Below, piece by piece: positions 25,651 to 33,165 of a DNA stretch of 64,000 bases (positions within the stretch are counted from its first letter, which is position 1; every line of letters begins with the position of its first letter). Under the pieces are notes generated by a model, which saw nothing but the letters and a program-made list of their open reading frames with translations, had not been told where the DNA came from and made no database searches. Both the position numbers and the translations under genes were made by a program. The stretch is from DASYLJ01 sp964432595. GTDB taxonomy: Bacteria > Desulfobacterota > Binatia > DP-6. The stretch is from assembly GCA_964432595.1 (NCBI GenBank), contig CAYSOF010000001.1:248001-312000 (forward strand), given 5' to 3'.

Positions 25651-28600
25651 GTGTCGTACGTCGGCCAGCTCCGCGCGCTGCTCGTGTTGATCGGCTGTTG
25701 GTTGATGACCGCCGGAGCCATGCCCGCCGTCGCAGCGAAGAACGACGCGTGCCGAAGCGGTTGCAAAACCGCACAACAGGCGTGCCGCGACGCCTACGAG
25801 GGCGCTTTCCAGACCAGCAAGTCGGCCTGTACGGGGCGTGGCAGAGCGAAGCGCCAGTGCGTGAAGACGGCGCGCGGCGCCCTGCGGGCGGGCGTGAAGG
25901 CGTGCCGCGGGTTCGCGGCCACCTGTCGTGAGTGCTGCAAGGCAGGCGGAACCGACTGCAACGTTCGATGTGGCGACGGCGTCGTCTCGGGCGGCGAAGC
26001 CTGTGACCCGCCGGGAAGCGGCGGCTGCGCCGCGGACGGAGTGTGCGACCAGAGCTGCCGGTGTCCGTCGCCGATCGTCACGACCACGTCCCTCGCCACG
26101 GTGACGACGTCGTCGGCTCCCTCCACGACCACGACCAGCAGCACCAGCACCACCACCCTGCCGCCGTGCAGCAACGGGGCGAAGGACGGCAACGAGACCG
26201 CCGTCGATTGCGGCGGCGGCACGTGCGCTCCCTGCGCGGATGGCCTCGCGTGCACGGCTGGCGGCGATTGCCAGAGCAAATTCTGCTCGAGCGACGTCTG
26301 CACCGATCCGTGTCCGACGGAGCCGGCCGGTACGCCGTGCGCGGACGACGGCAACTCGTGCACCGTCGACACGTGCGACGGGAGCACCTGCCAGCACACG
26401 CCGCTCGAGGGCGTCGTCTGCCGGCCCGCCGTCGGGCCGTGCGATGCGGCGGAGATGTGTGACGGCTCCGGTGACCCGTGTCCCGCCGATCAGATGATGC
26501 TGATCGGTGAGGTGTGTCGTCCGCTCCAGGGGAGCTGCGACGAGGAAGAGATGTGCGACGGGGTGAGCCCCGAGTGTCCGCAGGACAAGCTCCTCCGGGC
26601 GGGAGACTTCTGTCGGGCACCGAAGGGCGTCTGCGATCTCCCCGAGGCGTGTACCGGAACGGACGCCGCGTGTCCGCCCGACTCCTTCCTCGGACCCGAG
26701 ACGGTGTGTCGGAGCGTCGACGGCGTGTGCGACGTGGCCGAGACGTGCAGCGGCTCCAGCAAGGACTGTCCCGAGGACGGGTTCCAGCAGGGGAACGTGT
26801 GCCGGCCGTCGGCTGGCGATTGCGACGTGGCGGAGACGTGCTCCGGAGACCCCGGCTGTCCGCCGGACTTCTTCCAACCGTCGACCACGGTGTGCCGCGC
26901 GGCGGCCGGCGTCTGCGACGCGGTGGAGCACTGCACGGGGACGTCCGCCGTTTGTCCGGAGAACGTTCGCCTCGGTCCTGAAACGACCTGTCGACCGAGC
27001 GCCGGCCCGTGCGACGTGGCGGAGACATGCTCCGGTGGCAGCAACGACTGCCGGATCGATCGCATGGCGCCGGAAAACACCATCTGTCGTCCGGAAGTCG
27101 GCGTCTGCGACCGTGTGGATCGGTGCGACGGAGAGTCCCCCGCGTGTCCCGCCGACGAGGTCACCAAAGCGGGAGTGGTCTGCCGGGCGGCCAACGGCGT
27201 GTGCGACGTCGCCGAGGCGTGCGACGGCGTCAGCAACGTCTGCCCGGTCGATCAGTTCGAGCCGTCGACGAAGGAATGCCGCGCGGGGACCGGCGTCTGC
27301 GACCCTGCCGAGACCTGCAGCGGAGCCGCGGCGGCGTGTCCGCCCAACGTCTTCGCGTCCGGCGCGACCAAGTGTTACGCGCAAGACCCGGCGAACCCCT
27401 GCGACGACGACATCTTCTGCCACGACGGCGGGTGCCCGCTTCCCACCGTCGACCCGAATCGCGTCTGCCGAAACGTTCCGGCCGGGCGGGGCGGATACTG
27501 TGACAGCGCGGAATTCTGCGTGCCGGGCCCGAATGGTGTCGGTGTCTGCCCGCCTGATGCGGTCAAGCCCGCGGGGACCGTCTGCCTGAAGACGCCGGAC
27601 GACTACTGCCGCGAGGACGTGAAGTGCTCTGGCTCGTCCAAGGCGTGTGCTCCGTCGACGGCGGCGCGGGAACCGGCGGGGACCGCCTGCATCGACAAGC
27701 CGACGCAGAAAGACGGCGTGTGCAGGGACGGATCCTGCGCGGTGTTCGGAGCCAGGTGTACCTTCGGTGCGGTTCCCGATCAGTGCGGTCTCGGCCAGAG
27801 GTGCATCAATTGCGGCGCCGAGGGCGCGCCACCCGAAGGCTACTGCGCCGATGCGGAGCGGCCATGCTGCGTCGCCGGTACGCCGTTCGACGACGTCTTC
27901 TTCTGGTGCGGCGAGACCACGCTCGGGAACGGAAACAGGGTCCCGCAGCTGTGCTGCGACTTCAAGTGCTCGCAGCGCGACGACGACCAACATTGCGGCA
28001 CGTGCGACAACAACTGCCTCGGTGACACCGTCGGTCCGCCGGGCAACGCGTGCTTCTTCCAACCCTATGGCGGGAGGTGCAACTCGGACACCGGCCAGGC
28101 GGTGTGCACGGGAACCTCGGTCCACTACCCGAATCAGATATGCCATGCCGACGGCAGCATCTGGACCTGGTACGAGTGCGACGACGACGCCGACTGCCCG
28201 AGCGATGCGATCTGCGGCAGCGCTGCCCACGACGACGCGTGCGGCACCAACCGCGCGACCTACGGACAGTGCGTCCTCCCGTACACGAACCCGCCCTGTT
28301 TCCCCCCCGTGCCATGCCAGTCGGACGTTCAGTGTCCGGGGTACCCCGACTGGTCTTGCCAGGAAGTGGAAGCGACGGATCCGGACAGCTTGATCACGTC
28401 CAGTCAGTCCTTCTGCAAAGCGGGCCGACGCTGCGTGACCGACACGGACTGCCTCGACTCGACCTTCATATCGAACTTCTGCCTGAAGAGTGCCCCGGGG
28501 CTTCCTGGCCTCACGACCGGCATCTGCAGCTTGCGGAACGAGGAGGAGGGCACGTTCGTGAGCCTCGAGGTGCCCGGAGTGTCCTCCGGCGCCTGCGTCG

Positions 28601-28707
28601 ACGACGAGGATTGCCCCGCAGGCAGAACCTGTCTTCCCAGCTGCGGGATCACACCGGGCGCTGCCTACGCCAATCTCTGCAACGAGACGACCATCTGTTC
28701 GCCTTGA
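25651..28707 (+). CDS. Large secreted Cys-rich protein with tandem disintegrin-like repeats
   Basis: GTG start after GGGGAGG; 1,018 residues. The signal peptide (LLVLIGCWLMTAGAMPAVAA) is followed by a CxxxC helical module (CRSGCKTAQQACRDA). A Thr/Ser linker begins near residue 147, then comes CSNGAKDGNETAVDCGGG. From about residue 240 to 575 runs a tandem unit of 32-38 residues with pattern VCR-x-GVCD-AE-C-G-CP, as in bacterial disintegrin-like repeats; I count about ten. The C-terminal 400 residues are more varied and Cys-rich. No catalytic motif is seen. Adhesion or matrix binding is a guess. Confidence 0.88.
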   Translation: MSYVGQLRALLVLIGCWLMTAGAMPAVAAKNDACRSGCKTAQQACRDAYEGAFQTSKSACTGRGRAKRQCVKTARGALRAGVKACRGFAATCRECCKAGGTDCNVRCGDGVVSGGEACDPPGSGGCAADGVCDQSCRCPSPIVTTTSLATVTTSSAPSTTTTSSTSTTTLPPCSNGAKDGNETAVDCGGGTCAPCADGLACTAGGDCQSKFCSSDVCTDPCPTEPAGTPCADDGNSCTVDTCDGSTCQHTPLEGVVCRPAVGPCDAAEMCDGSGDPCPADQMMLIGEVCRPLQGSCDEEEMCDGVSPECPQDKLLRAGDFCRAPKGVCDLPEACTGTDAACPPDSFLGPETVCRSVDGVCDVAETCSGSSKDCPEDGFQQGNVCRPSAGDCDVAETCSGDPGCPPDFFQPSTTVCRAAAGVCDAVEHCTGTSAVCPENVRLGPETTCRPSAGPCDVAETCSGGSNDCRIDRMAPENTICRPEVGVCDRVDRCDGESPACPADEVTKAGVVCRAANGVCDVAEACDGVSNVCPVDQFEPSTKECRAGTGVCDPAETCSGAAAACPPNVFASGATKCYAQDPANPCDDDIFCHDGGCPLPTVDPNRVCRNVPAGRGGYCDSAEFCVPGPNGVGVCPPDAVKPAGTVCLKTPDDYCREDVKCSGSSKACAPSTAAREPAGTACIDKPTQKDGVCRDGSCAVFGARCTFGAVPDQCGLGQRCINCGAEGAPPEGYCADAERPCCVAGTPFDDVFFWCGETTLGNGNRVPQLCCDFKCSQRDDDQHCGTCDNNCLGDTVGPPGNACFFQPYGGRCNSDTGQAVCTGTSVHYPNQICHADGSIWTWYECDDDADCPSDAICGSAAHDDACGTNRATYGQCVLPYTNPPCFPPVPCQSDVQCPGYPDWSCQEVEATDPDSLITSSQSFCKAGRRCVTDTDCLDSTFISNFCLKSAPGLPGLTTGICSLRNEEEGTFVSLEVPGVSSGACVDDEDCPAGRTCLPSCGITPGAAYANLCNETTICSP

Positions 28708-28723
28708 GAGCGAAGACCTCACT

Positions 28724-29134
28724 TCAACGCATGCCTCGTTCCCAGCCGCGTTCGTGAACGAGGCGGTGGACACGGCCGCGAATCTCGTCCCGGATCGCTC
28801 GAACCGCTTCGACGGCCTTGCCTTTCGGATCGTCGAGCGGCCAGTCGGCTCGCTCGAGGCCGGGCACGACGGGACACGACTCCCCGCAGCCCATCGTGAC
28901 GAGCAGGGAGGCTCGGGACGCCAGCTCGTCGGTGAGCTTCTGCGGCCTGGCGTGAGAGAGGTCGATGCCGACCTCGCGCATTGCCGCGAGAACCTCCGCG
29001 TGGACATGCGCTGCGGGTTCGGTCCCCGCAGAGACCGCATCCGCAGAAGTCGGGTCGGCGAACGCGTTGAAGAACGCCGCCGCCATCTGCGACCGTCCGG
29101 CGTTGTGCACGCAGGCGAAGACGACGCGCTTCAT
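28724..29134 (-). CDS. arsC: Arsenate reductase, low-molecular-weight phosphatase fold
   Basis: The 136 residues begin MKRVVFACVHNAGRSQMA, the CX5R P-loop with nucleophilic Cys8. Two further cysteines, Cys83 and Cys87 (MGCGESCPVVPG), match the redox pair of the thioredoxin-type ArsC branch. It reduces arsenate to arsenite in the cytoplasm. The start overlaps the stop of the aquaporin gene (ATGA). It is the last gene of arsR-aqpS-arsC and converges on the Cys-rich protein gene. Confidence 0.93.
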   Translation of the reverse strand: MKRVVFACVHNAGRSQMAAAFFNAFADPTSADAVSAGTEPAAHVHAEVLAAMREVGIDLSHARPQKLTDELASRASLLVTMGCGESCPVVPGLERADWPLDDPKGKAVEAVRAIRDEIRGRVHRLVHERGWERGMR

Positions 29135-29811
29135 CGCAGCGCCGGAACGAGCCAGCGAAAGAGGGCCGTCGCGGCGCTGGCGCCAAGGAGCTGCGCGACG
29201 ATGAAGCCGGGCACGTCCACCGGACGAATGCCCGCGAACGTGTCCGTGAGACATCGCGCCATCGTCACGACCGGGTTCGCGAACGACGTCGACGCAGTGA
29301 ACCAGTAGGCCGCCGTGATGTAGGCGCCGACCGCGACGGCGACGACGGTCGGAGAACGGAGTCGGGAGCAACCCCAGATCACCGACAGCAGCCCGAACGT
29401 CGCCACGAGCTCGCTCAGGAGCTGCGTCGAACCGTGCCGCGCGTGCCGCGAGAACGAGAACGGGGGAAGGTCGAACATCAGGTTCGCGATCGCGACGCCG
29501 GCGACGGCGCCGGCGAGCTGTGCACCGACGTAGGGCAGGACCTCGGACCACGGTAGTCCGCGCTCTGCGGCCGCGGAGAGCGTCACCGCCGGGTTGAAGT
29601 GTGCCCCCGACAGCGAACCGAACGTGAGGATGAGCGCGACGAGAACGGCTCCCGTCGCGAGCGTGTTGGCGAGGAGGGCAAGGCCGATGCTTCCGCCCGC
29701 CAGGCGCTCGCCCATGATCCCGGAGCCCACTACGGTCGCAAGCAGGAAGCCCGTCCCGACCGCCTCGGCCGAAAGCCTGCGCGCGAGGGACGGGACGGGC
29801 GCGTCGCTCAT
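29131..29811 (-). CDS. MIP/aquaglyceroporin family channel of the ars operon (AqpS-like)
   Basis: The 226 residues form six membrane helices with the two half-helix motifs. The first is a normal NPA at residues 73-75 (GAHFNPAV); the second is NPV at 179-181 (SFANPVVTMAR). In Sinorhizobium meliloti an aquaporin (AqpS) replaces an arsenite pump in the ars operon and lets arsenite produced by ArsC leave the cell. The gene order here matches that arrangement, with ATGA overlaps at both ends, so the same role is likely. No arsB or acr3 is present in the window. Confidence 0.9.
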   Translation of the reverse strand: MSDAPVPSLARRLSAEAVGTGFLLATVVGSGIMGERLAGGSIGLALLANTLATGAVLVALILTFGSLSGAHFNPAVTLSAAAERGLPWSEVLPYVGAQLAGAVAGVAIANLMFDLPPFSFSRHARHGSTQLLSELVATFGLLSVIWGCSRLRSPTVVAVAVGAYITAAYWFTASTSFANPVVTMARCLTDTFAGIRPVDVPGFIVAQLLGASAATALFRWLVPALR

Positions 29812-30164
29812 GCTCGTTTCGCTACCCGAGCCCGAGGAGCCCGCGTCGTGAGCGCGGCACGGACCGCCTCCAGCCGTTCGGGCACGATGCGGTAGAAGAC
29901 CCAGGCCCCACGCTTCTCGCGCTCCAGCAGGCCGGCATCGTGGAGCAGCTTGAGGTGATGGCTCACCGTGGACTGCGAAAGTCCCATAGGCTCGATCACA
30001 TGGCAGACGCATGCCTCGCCGTCGGGTTGCGACGCGATGAAGCTCAGCACCCGAAGACGCCCGGGGTCTCCGAGCGCCTTGAACAGCGATGCGAGCTCCT
30101 CCGCATCGCTCTTCGACAGGGCCCCCTGAAGAACGGGCGGGCAGCAGGCGGTCACTTTCGGCAT
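29808..30164 (-). CDS. arsR: ArsR family arsenical-responsive repressor
   Basis: The 118 residues contain a winged helix (LFKALGDPGRLRVLSFIA, then CVCHVIEPMGLSQSTVSHHLKLLHDAGLLE). The Cys-Val-Cys pair (52 and 54) matches the arsenite-binding site in the recognition region of classical ArsR; an extra Cys7-Cys8 pair is near the N-terminus. A perfect TATAAT for its own promoter lies on the minus strand at 30199-30204. It probably represses both its own operon and divergent arsI. Confidence 0.93.
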   Translation of the reverse strand: MPKVTACCPPVLQGALSKSDAEELASLFKALGDPGRLRVLSFIASQPDGEACVCHVIEPMGLSQSTVSHHLKLLHDAGLLEREKRGAWVFYRIVPERLEAVRAALTTRAPRARVAKRA

Positions 30165-30241
30165 AGCGACATATTGACATGCGTCGATGTCCCGCGCAAT
30201 TATATCGAAACTCGTCGATATCCGACGCAAAGGAGACTCCC
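30165..30241 (+). promoter_or_regulatory. arsR/arsI divergent promoter with two inverted-repeat operators
   Basis: GACAT/ATGTC (30176-30191) and ATATCGA/TCGATAT (30202-30221) both have 6-base spacers and are 28 bases apart centre to centre. The first overlaps a plus-strand TTGACA (30174-30179), which could be the arsI -35. The second overlaps the minus-strand TATAAT of arsR (30199-30204). This arrangement would allow ArsR to control both directions. Confidence 0.6.
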
Positions 30242-30763
30242 ATGGCGAACACGTTCCACGTCGCGGTCTACGTCCGCAGCATTCCAGAGGCGGTCGAGAA
30301 GTACCGGAAGCTCCTCGGCATCGAGCCTGCCAAGGTTCGGCACGACTATGCGAAGTTCGAAATGCAGGACCCGCCCGTCGTCTTCTCGATGAGCCTCGGC
30401 GGTGAGCCCGGGACGCTGAGCCACCTCGGCGTCCGCTACCCGGGCACGGGCGACGTCGCCTCCGAGATGCTCCGCGTGAAGCGGACCGACACTCCACTCT
30501 TGCAGCAGGAGGGGACGACGTGCTGCTACGCGAAGGCCGACAAGTTCTGGGTTCGGGACGAGGACGGCATCCCGTGGGAGATGTACACGCTCCTCGAGGA
30601 CGTGGACGCCGACACGGCGGCGGACACGCAGCTTCGCGACTTCCTCGGTCAGGAGCGGAAGGCCGCACAGGCGCCGAATCCCGCGACCTCCTCCGACGTC
30701 GCGGCACCCGAGTCGGCGTGCGGCGTGAGCTGCTGCGTTCCCCGCGAAGAGCAGAACGCGTGA
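30242..30763 (+). CDS. arsI: ArsI/CadI-like VOC-fold metalloenzyme (C-As lyase family)
   Basis: A 173-residue vicinal-oxygen-chelate protein. The probable Fe(II) ligands are His6 (FHVAVYV), His61 (LSHLGVRY) and Glu113 (PWEMYT). The hallmark vicinal cysteines that bind trivalent organoarsenicals are Cys94-Cys95 (GTTCCYAKADKFW). The C-terminus has another cysteine group (CGVSCC). ArsI cleaves the carbon-arsenic bond of methyl and aromatic arsenicals with O2. AAAGGAG precedes the ATG. CadI-type metal binding is the alternative. Confidence 0.9.
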   Translation: MANTFHVAVYVRSIPEAVEKYRKLLGIEPAKVRHDYAKFEMQDPPVVFSMSLGGEPGTLSHLGVRYPGTGDVASEMLRVKRTDTPLLQQEGTTCCYAKADKFWVRDEDGIPWEMYTLLEDVDADTAADTQLRDFLGQERKAAQAPNPATSSDVAAPESACGVSCCVPREEQNA

Positions 30764-30813
30764 CCCTTCACCGTCGGGATGCGGCCGAGCTCGGCCGGTA
30801 GGAAGGAAGCATC

Positions 30814-31785
30814 ATGCTCATACCGATCGACGGTCCGGCCGCGTGGACGGGTGCCGACCTCGCGTCCCGAACGGACTGGATCCACCTCCTCACGCCGGCG
30901 GAGATCGGAGACATCGAGCGCGTCGTTGCCCGGATACGCGCGCTCGGGACGCCGCGCGAGAACCTCACGCATGAGGACGTCGCCTTCGATGCGCTCGCGC
31001 CGGCGATCTCGGCTTGGCGAGAGACGCTCGCTCACGGACGCGGCTTTCTGCTCGTGCGCGGCCTCCCGGTCGAGCGCATGGCGTTCGACGATGCCGTCGC
31101 GGCCTACTGGGCGCTCGGACTGCATCTCGGCAGCCCCGTGCCGCAGAACTTCAGCGGCGAGGTCCTCACCCACGTCCGAGACACGGGCGCGGACCCGGCG
31201 GCACCGAGCACGCGCCTCTACAAGACCCGCGCAGAGCAGGACTTTCACACCGACGGCGCCGACGTCATCGGCCTGCTCTGCCTGCGCGGGGCCAAACGAG
31301 GTGGAGAGAGCCGTATCGTGAGCTCCGTCAGCGTCGTGAACGCCATCGGGAAAACGCATCCCGAGCTCGTTCCAGTGCTGTTCCGGGATTTCTACTGGCA
31401 CTACTTCGAGCCCGAGATGCCGTCGCCCGTCCACTTCTCTCGTCCGATCTGCCGCGAGCAGGGTGGCCGACTGAACACGTTCTTCATCCCCTGGTACATC
31501 CGTCGGGCGCAGGAGCTCGCCGACGTGCCCCGGATGACGGAGGAGCAGACGGCGGCCCTCGAAGCGCTCGAGGCGACCGCAAACGATCCGGCGCTCTACC
31601 TCGACATGGAATTTCGTCCAGGCGACATCCAGCTCCTCAAGAACTCGGTCATCCTTCACAAGCGCACCGAGTATCAGGATTGGGACGACGCGGATCGGAA
31701 GCGTCACTTGGTTCGGCTCTGGCTTGCCGCGCCGGACTTCGACGACGGCGACGAACAGCTCCGCCGCGGCATCGCGCTCGCGTAG
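30814..31785 (+). CDS. TauD/TfdA family Fe(II)/2-oxoglutarate dioxygenase
   Basis: The 323 residues contain the iron-binding His145-x-Asp147 (EQDFHTDGADVIGLLCL), a distal His near residue 285 (NSVILHKRTEY) and a 2-oxoglutarate-binding Arg in RKRHLVRLWLA. GGEDxR-like GGESRIVSSVSVVNAI is typical of the branch often annotated as taurine or clavaminate-synthase-like. It starts 50 bases after arsI on the same strand, so it may be coregulated with the arsenic genes, but its substrate is unknown. Confidence 0.9.
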   Translation: MLIPIDGPAAWTGADLASRTDWIHLLTPAEIGDIERVVARIRALGTPRENLTHEDVAFDALAPAISAWRETLAHGRGFLLVRGLPVERMAFDDAVAAYWALGLHLGSPVPQNFSGEVLTHVRDTGADPAAPSTRLYKTRAEQDFHTDGADVIGLLCLRGAKRGGESRIVSSVSVVNAIGKTHPELVPVLFRDFYWHYFEPEMPSPVHFSRPICREQGGRLNTFFIPWYIRRAQELADVPRMTEEQTAALEALEATANDPALYLDMEFRPGDIQLLKNSVILHKRTEYQDWDDADRKRHLVRLWLAAPDFDDGDEQLRRGIALA

Positions 31786-31792
31786 TGCCGTC

Positions 31793-32341
31793 ATGCCGGG
31801 ACTGTTGCTGGTGAGCGTCGCGCCGCTCTTCGCCGCGTTCCTTCTCGGCGCCATCGACGGCGTCTACTTCCACCTCCGCCGCTACCGGCTCTTCGCCTTT
31901 CCCGAGTCGCGTCGGGAGCATGTGCTCCACACCATCCGCGCGTGTCTCGTGCTCCCGCCGCTGGCGCTGCTCTATCTGGCCGACGCCTCGGGGCCGTGCC
32001 TGTGGGCCGCCGCGGCCGCGATCGCCGTCGACCAGCTCATGTTGGCCCTCGACCTGCGCGAGGAGGCGACGAGCCGCCGTCGGTTCGGTGGACTCGAGCC
32101 GGCCGAATATCAGATCCACGTAGCCGCGAACGGCTTCCACGGCGTCGCCCTTGCGCTTGCGCTCGCGAGCCGCCCGGCGAGCGCGTGGAGTCTCGACACC
32201 TGTTCGCTCGGAGCATCCAGCCTACCCGTCGCCCTCCAAGCGGCGCTGGGGGTTCTGTGGCTGGCCTGCGCCGTGGCGGCCGTTCAACACGTCGCCCTCC
32301 TGTTCGGAGAGCAGGAGGACGCGTCCGCCGCCGTGTCGTGA
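31793..32341 (+). CDS. Small multi-pass membrane protein, unknown
   Basis: The 182 residues start 7 bases after the dioxygenase stop, so cotranscription is likely. Hydrophobic segments suggest four to five membrane helices (LLLVSVAPLFAAFLLGAI, ACLVLPPLALLYL, GFHGVALALALA, LQAALGVLWLACAVAAVQHVALLF). A short polar part reads EYQIHVAANGFHG. I do not recognise a family. Confidence 0.75.
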   Translation: MPGLLLVSVAPLFAAFLLGAIDGVYFHLRRYRLFAFPESRREHVLHTIRACLVLPPLALLYLADASGPCLWAAAAAIAVDQLMLALDLREEATSRRRFGGLEPAEYQIHVAANGFHGVALALALASRPASAWSLDTCSLGASSLPVALQAALGVLWLACAVAAVQHVALLFGEQEDASAAVS

Positions 32342-32347
32342 GACGAG

Positions 32348-32512
32348 CTACGGAATCTTGCAGACGTCTCCGTCGAGCAACACGTCGAACTGGCCGAACC
32401 CGCCCTCCTCGATGCCTACCTCCGCGCCGAAGCGGCTGCGCAGCTCGACGGCCAGCTCCTCCGCGCGCTCGCGGTAGCCACAGGGCCTGCAGTACAAGAT
32501 CTGGAACTGCAT
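32348..32512 (-). CDS. Short SelW/Rdx-type thioredoxin-like protein
   Basis: The 54 residues begin MQFQILYCRPCGYRERAEEL, the CxxC start of SelT/SelW/Rdx proteins, with Cys where selenoproteins have Sec. GIEEGGFGQFDVLLDGD matches the second conserved block. The protein stops right after GDVCKIP, whereas relatives usually run to 75-100 residues, so it is short or 3'-truncated. It converges on the membrane protein gene with a 6-base gap. Confidence 0.75.
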   Translation of the reverse strand: MQFQILYCRPCGYRERAEELAVELRSRFGAEVGIEEGGFGQFDVLLDGDVCKIP

Positions 32513-32560
32513 GGTCCGGCAGCATCGCGTGGACGGGCCACGCAACGCAACCGTCGAAGC

Positions 32561-33019
32561 TCAGGCCGGCGCGGAGCGCACGCGGACGAAGGTGACGTCG
32601 CACCGGCGATGGGCGAACCGCCAGCCGTCGGCGGTTCGCACGAAGCGGTCGTGGTACTCGCCGACGAACTTCGGATGGTCCACCGGTGCGGGTCGCTCCG
32701 CGGTGCCGCTTCGGGAGTCGTGACGGTAGTTGACGAGGTAGGAGAGCGCCGTGGCTTCGTCGGGGCCGAGCACGTCCACCGCGACGTTCGTGATCACGTG
32801 GCGCGACGTCCGTCGCTCGACGCCCTGACGCGCCGAGAATCCCGCACGGATCGCATCACGGCCGTCCATGCGCACGCCGTCCGCTTCCCAGATGCCGTCG
32901 GGGGAGAACAGGTCGGCGATCCTGGCGGCTTCACCGAAATCCACGAAGCGCGTGTAGTCGGTCATGAGGCGCTCGCAGGCGCGCTCGACGAGAAGACGGG
33001 CGACGGCGTCCATCGACAT
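32561..33019 (-). CDS. SnoaL-like (NTF2-fold) protein
   Basis: The 152 residues have the typical pattern of a cone-shaped alpha+beta barrel: an N-terminal helix, YTRFVDFGEAARIADLFSPDGIWEADG, GRDAIRAGF, RHVITNVAVDVLGPDEATALSYLVNY and GEYHDRFVRTADGWRFAHRRCDVTF. Such proteins are isomerases, dehydratases or binding proteins for small molecules. Two nearby ATGs (reading MSM) are equally good starts. It is the only gene in its short leftward group apart from the SelW-like gene. Confidence 0.85.
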   Translation of the reverse strand: MSMDAVARLLVERACERLMTDYTRFVDFGEAARIADLFSPDGIWEADGVRMDGRDAIRAGFSARQGVERRTSRHVITNVAVDVLGPDEATALSYLVNYRHDSRSGTAERPAPVDHPKFVGEYHDRFVRTADGWRFAHRRCDVTFVRVRSAPA

Positions 33020-33081
33020 GCGACAGGCGTAGCGGAAGTGCGCGTGCCGCCGCAACGCATCAATCCAGAGGCAAGCCGTGG

Positions 33082-33102
33082 CCGTCAATCGAGAATTGAC
33101 GG
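33082..33102 (+). promoter_or_regulatory. Inverted repeat between divergent SnoaL-like and propeller genes
   Basis: CCGTCAAT and ATTGACGG flank a 5-base spacer, 63 bases before both the SnoaL-like gene start and the start of the propeller/cytochrome gene. It is an operator candidate by position and symmetry alone. Confidence 0.4.
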
Positions 33103-33165
33103 TTCGATGCGATAGGCGGTAGCGTCCGCTCGCTCGCGCCGGTGACACCGGCACATGGGGGGACC

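Noticed and set aside
26700..27350. Regular repeats in DNA that could suggest a CRISPR array
   Set aside because: The repeats are in-frame, imperfect and encode the Cys-repeat units; there are no identical direct repeats with unique spacers and no cas genes.
25480..29040. 1,186-codon open frame on the minus strand across the Cys-rich gene and arsC
   Set aside because: No recognisable domain, and it runs through a clear ArsC in another frame; it is a by-product of high GC and the repeat structure.
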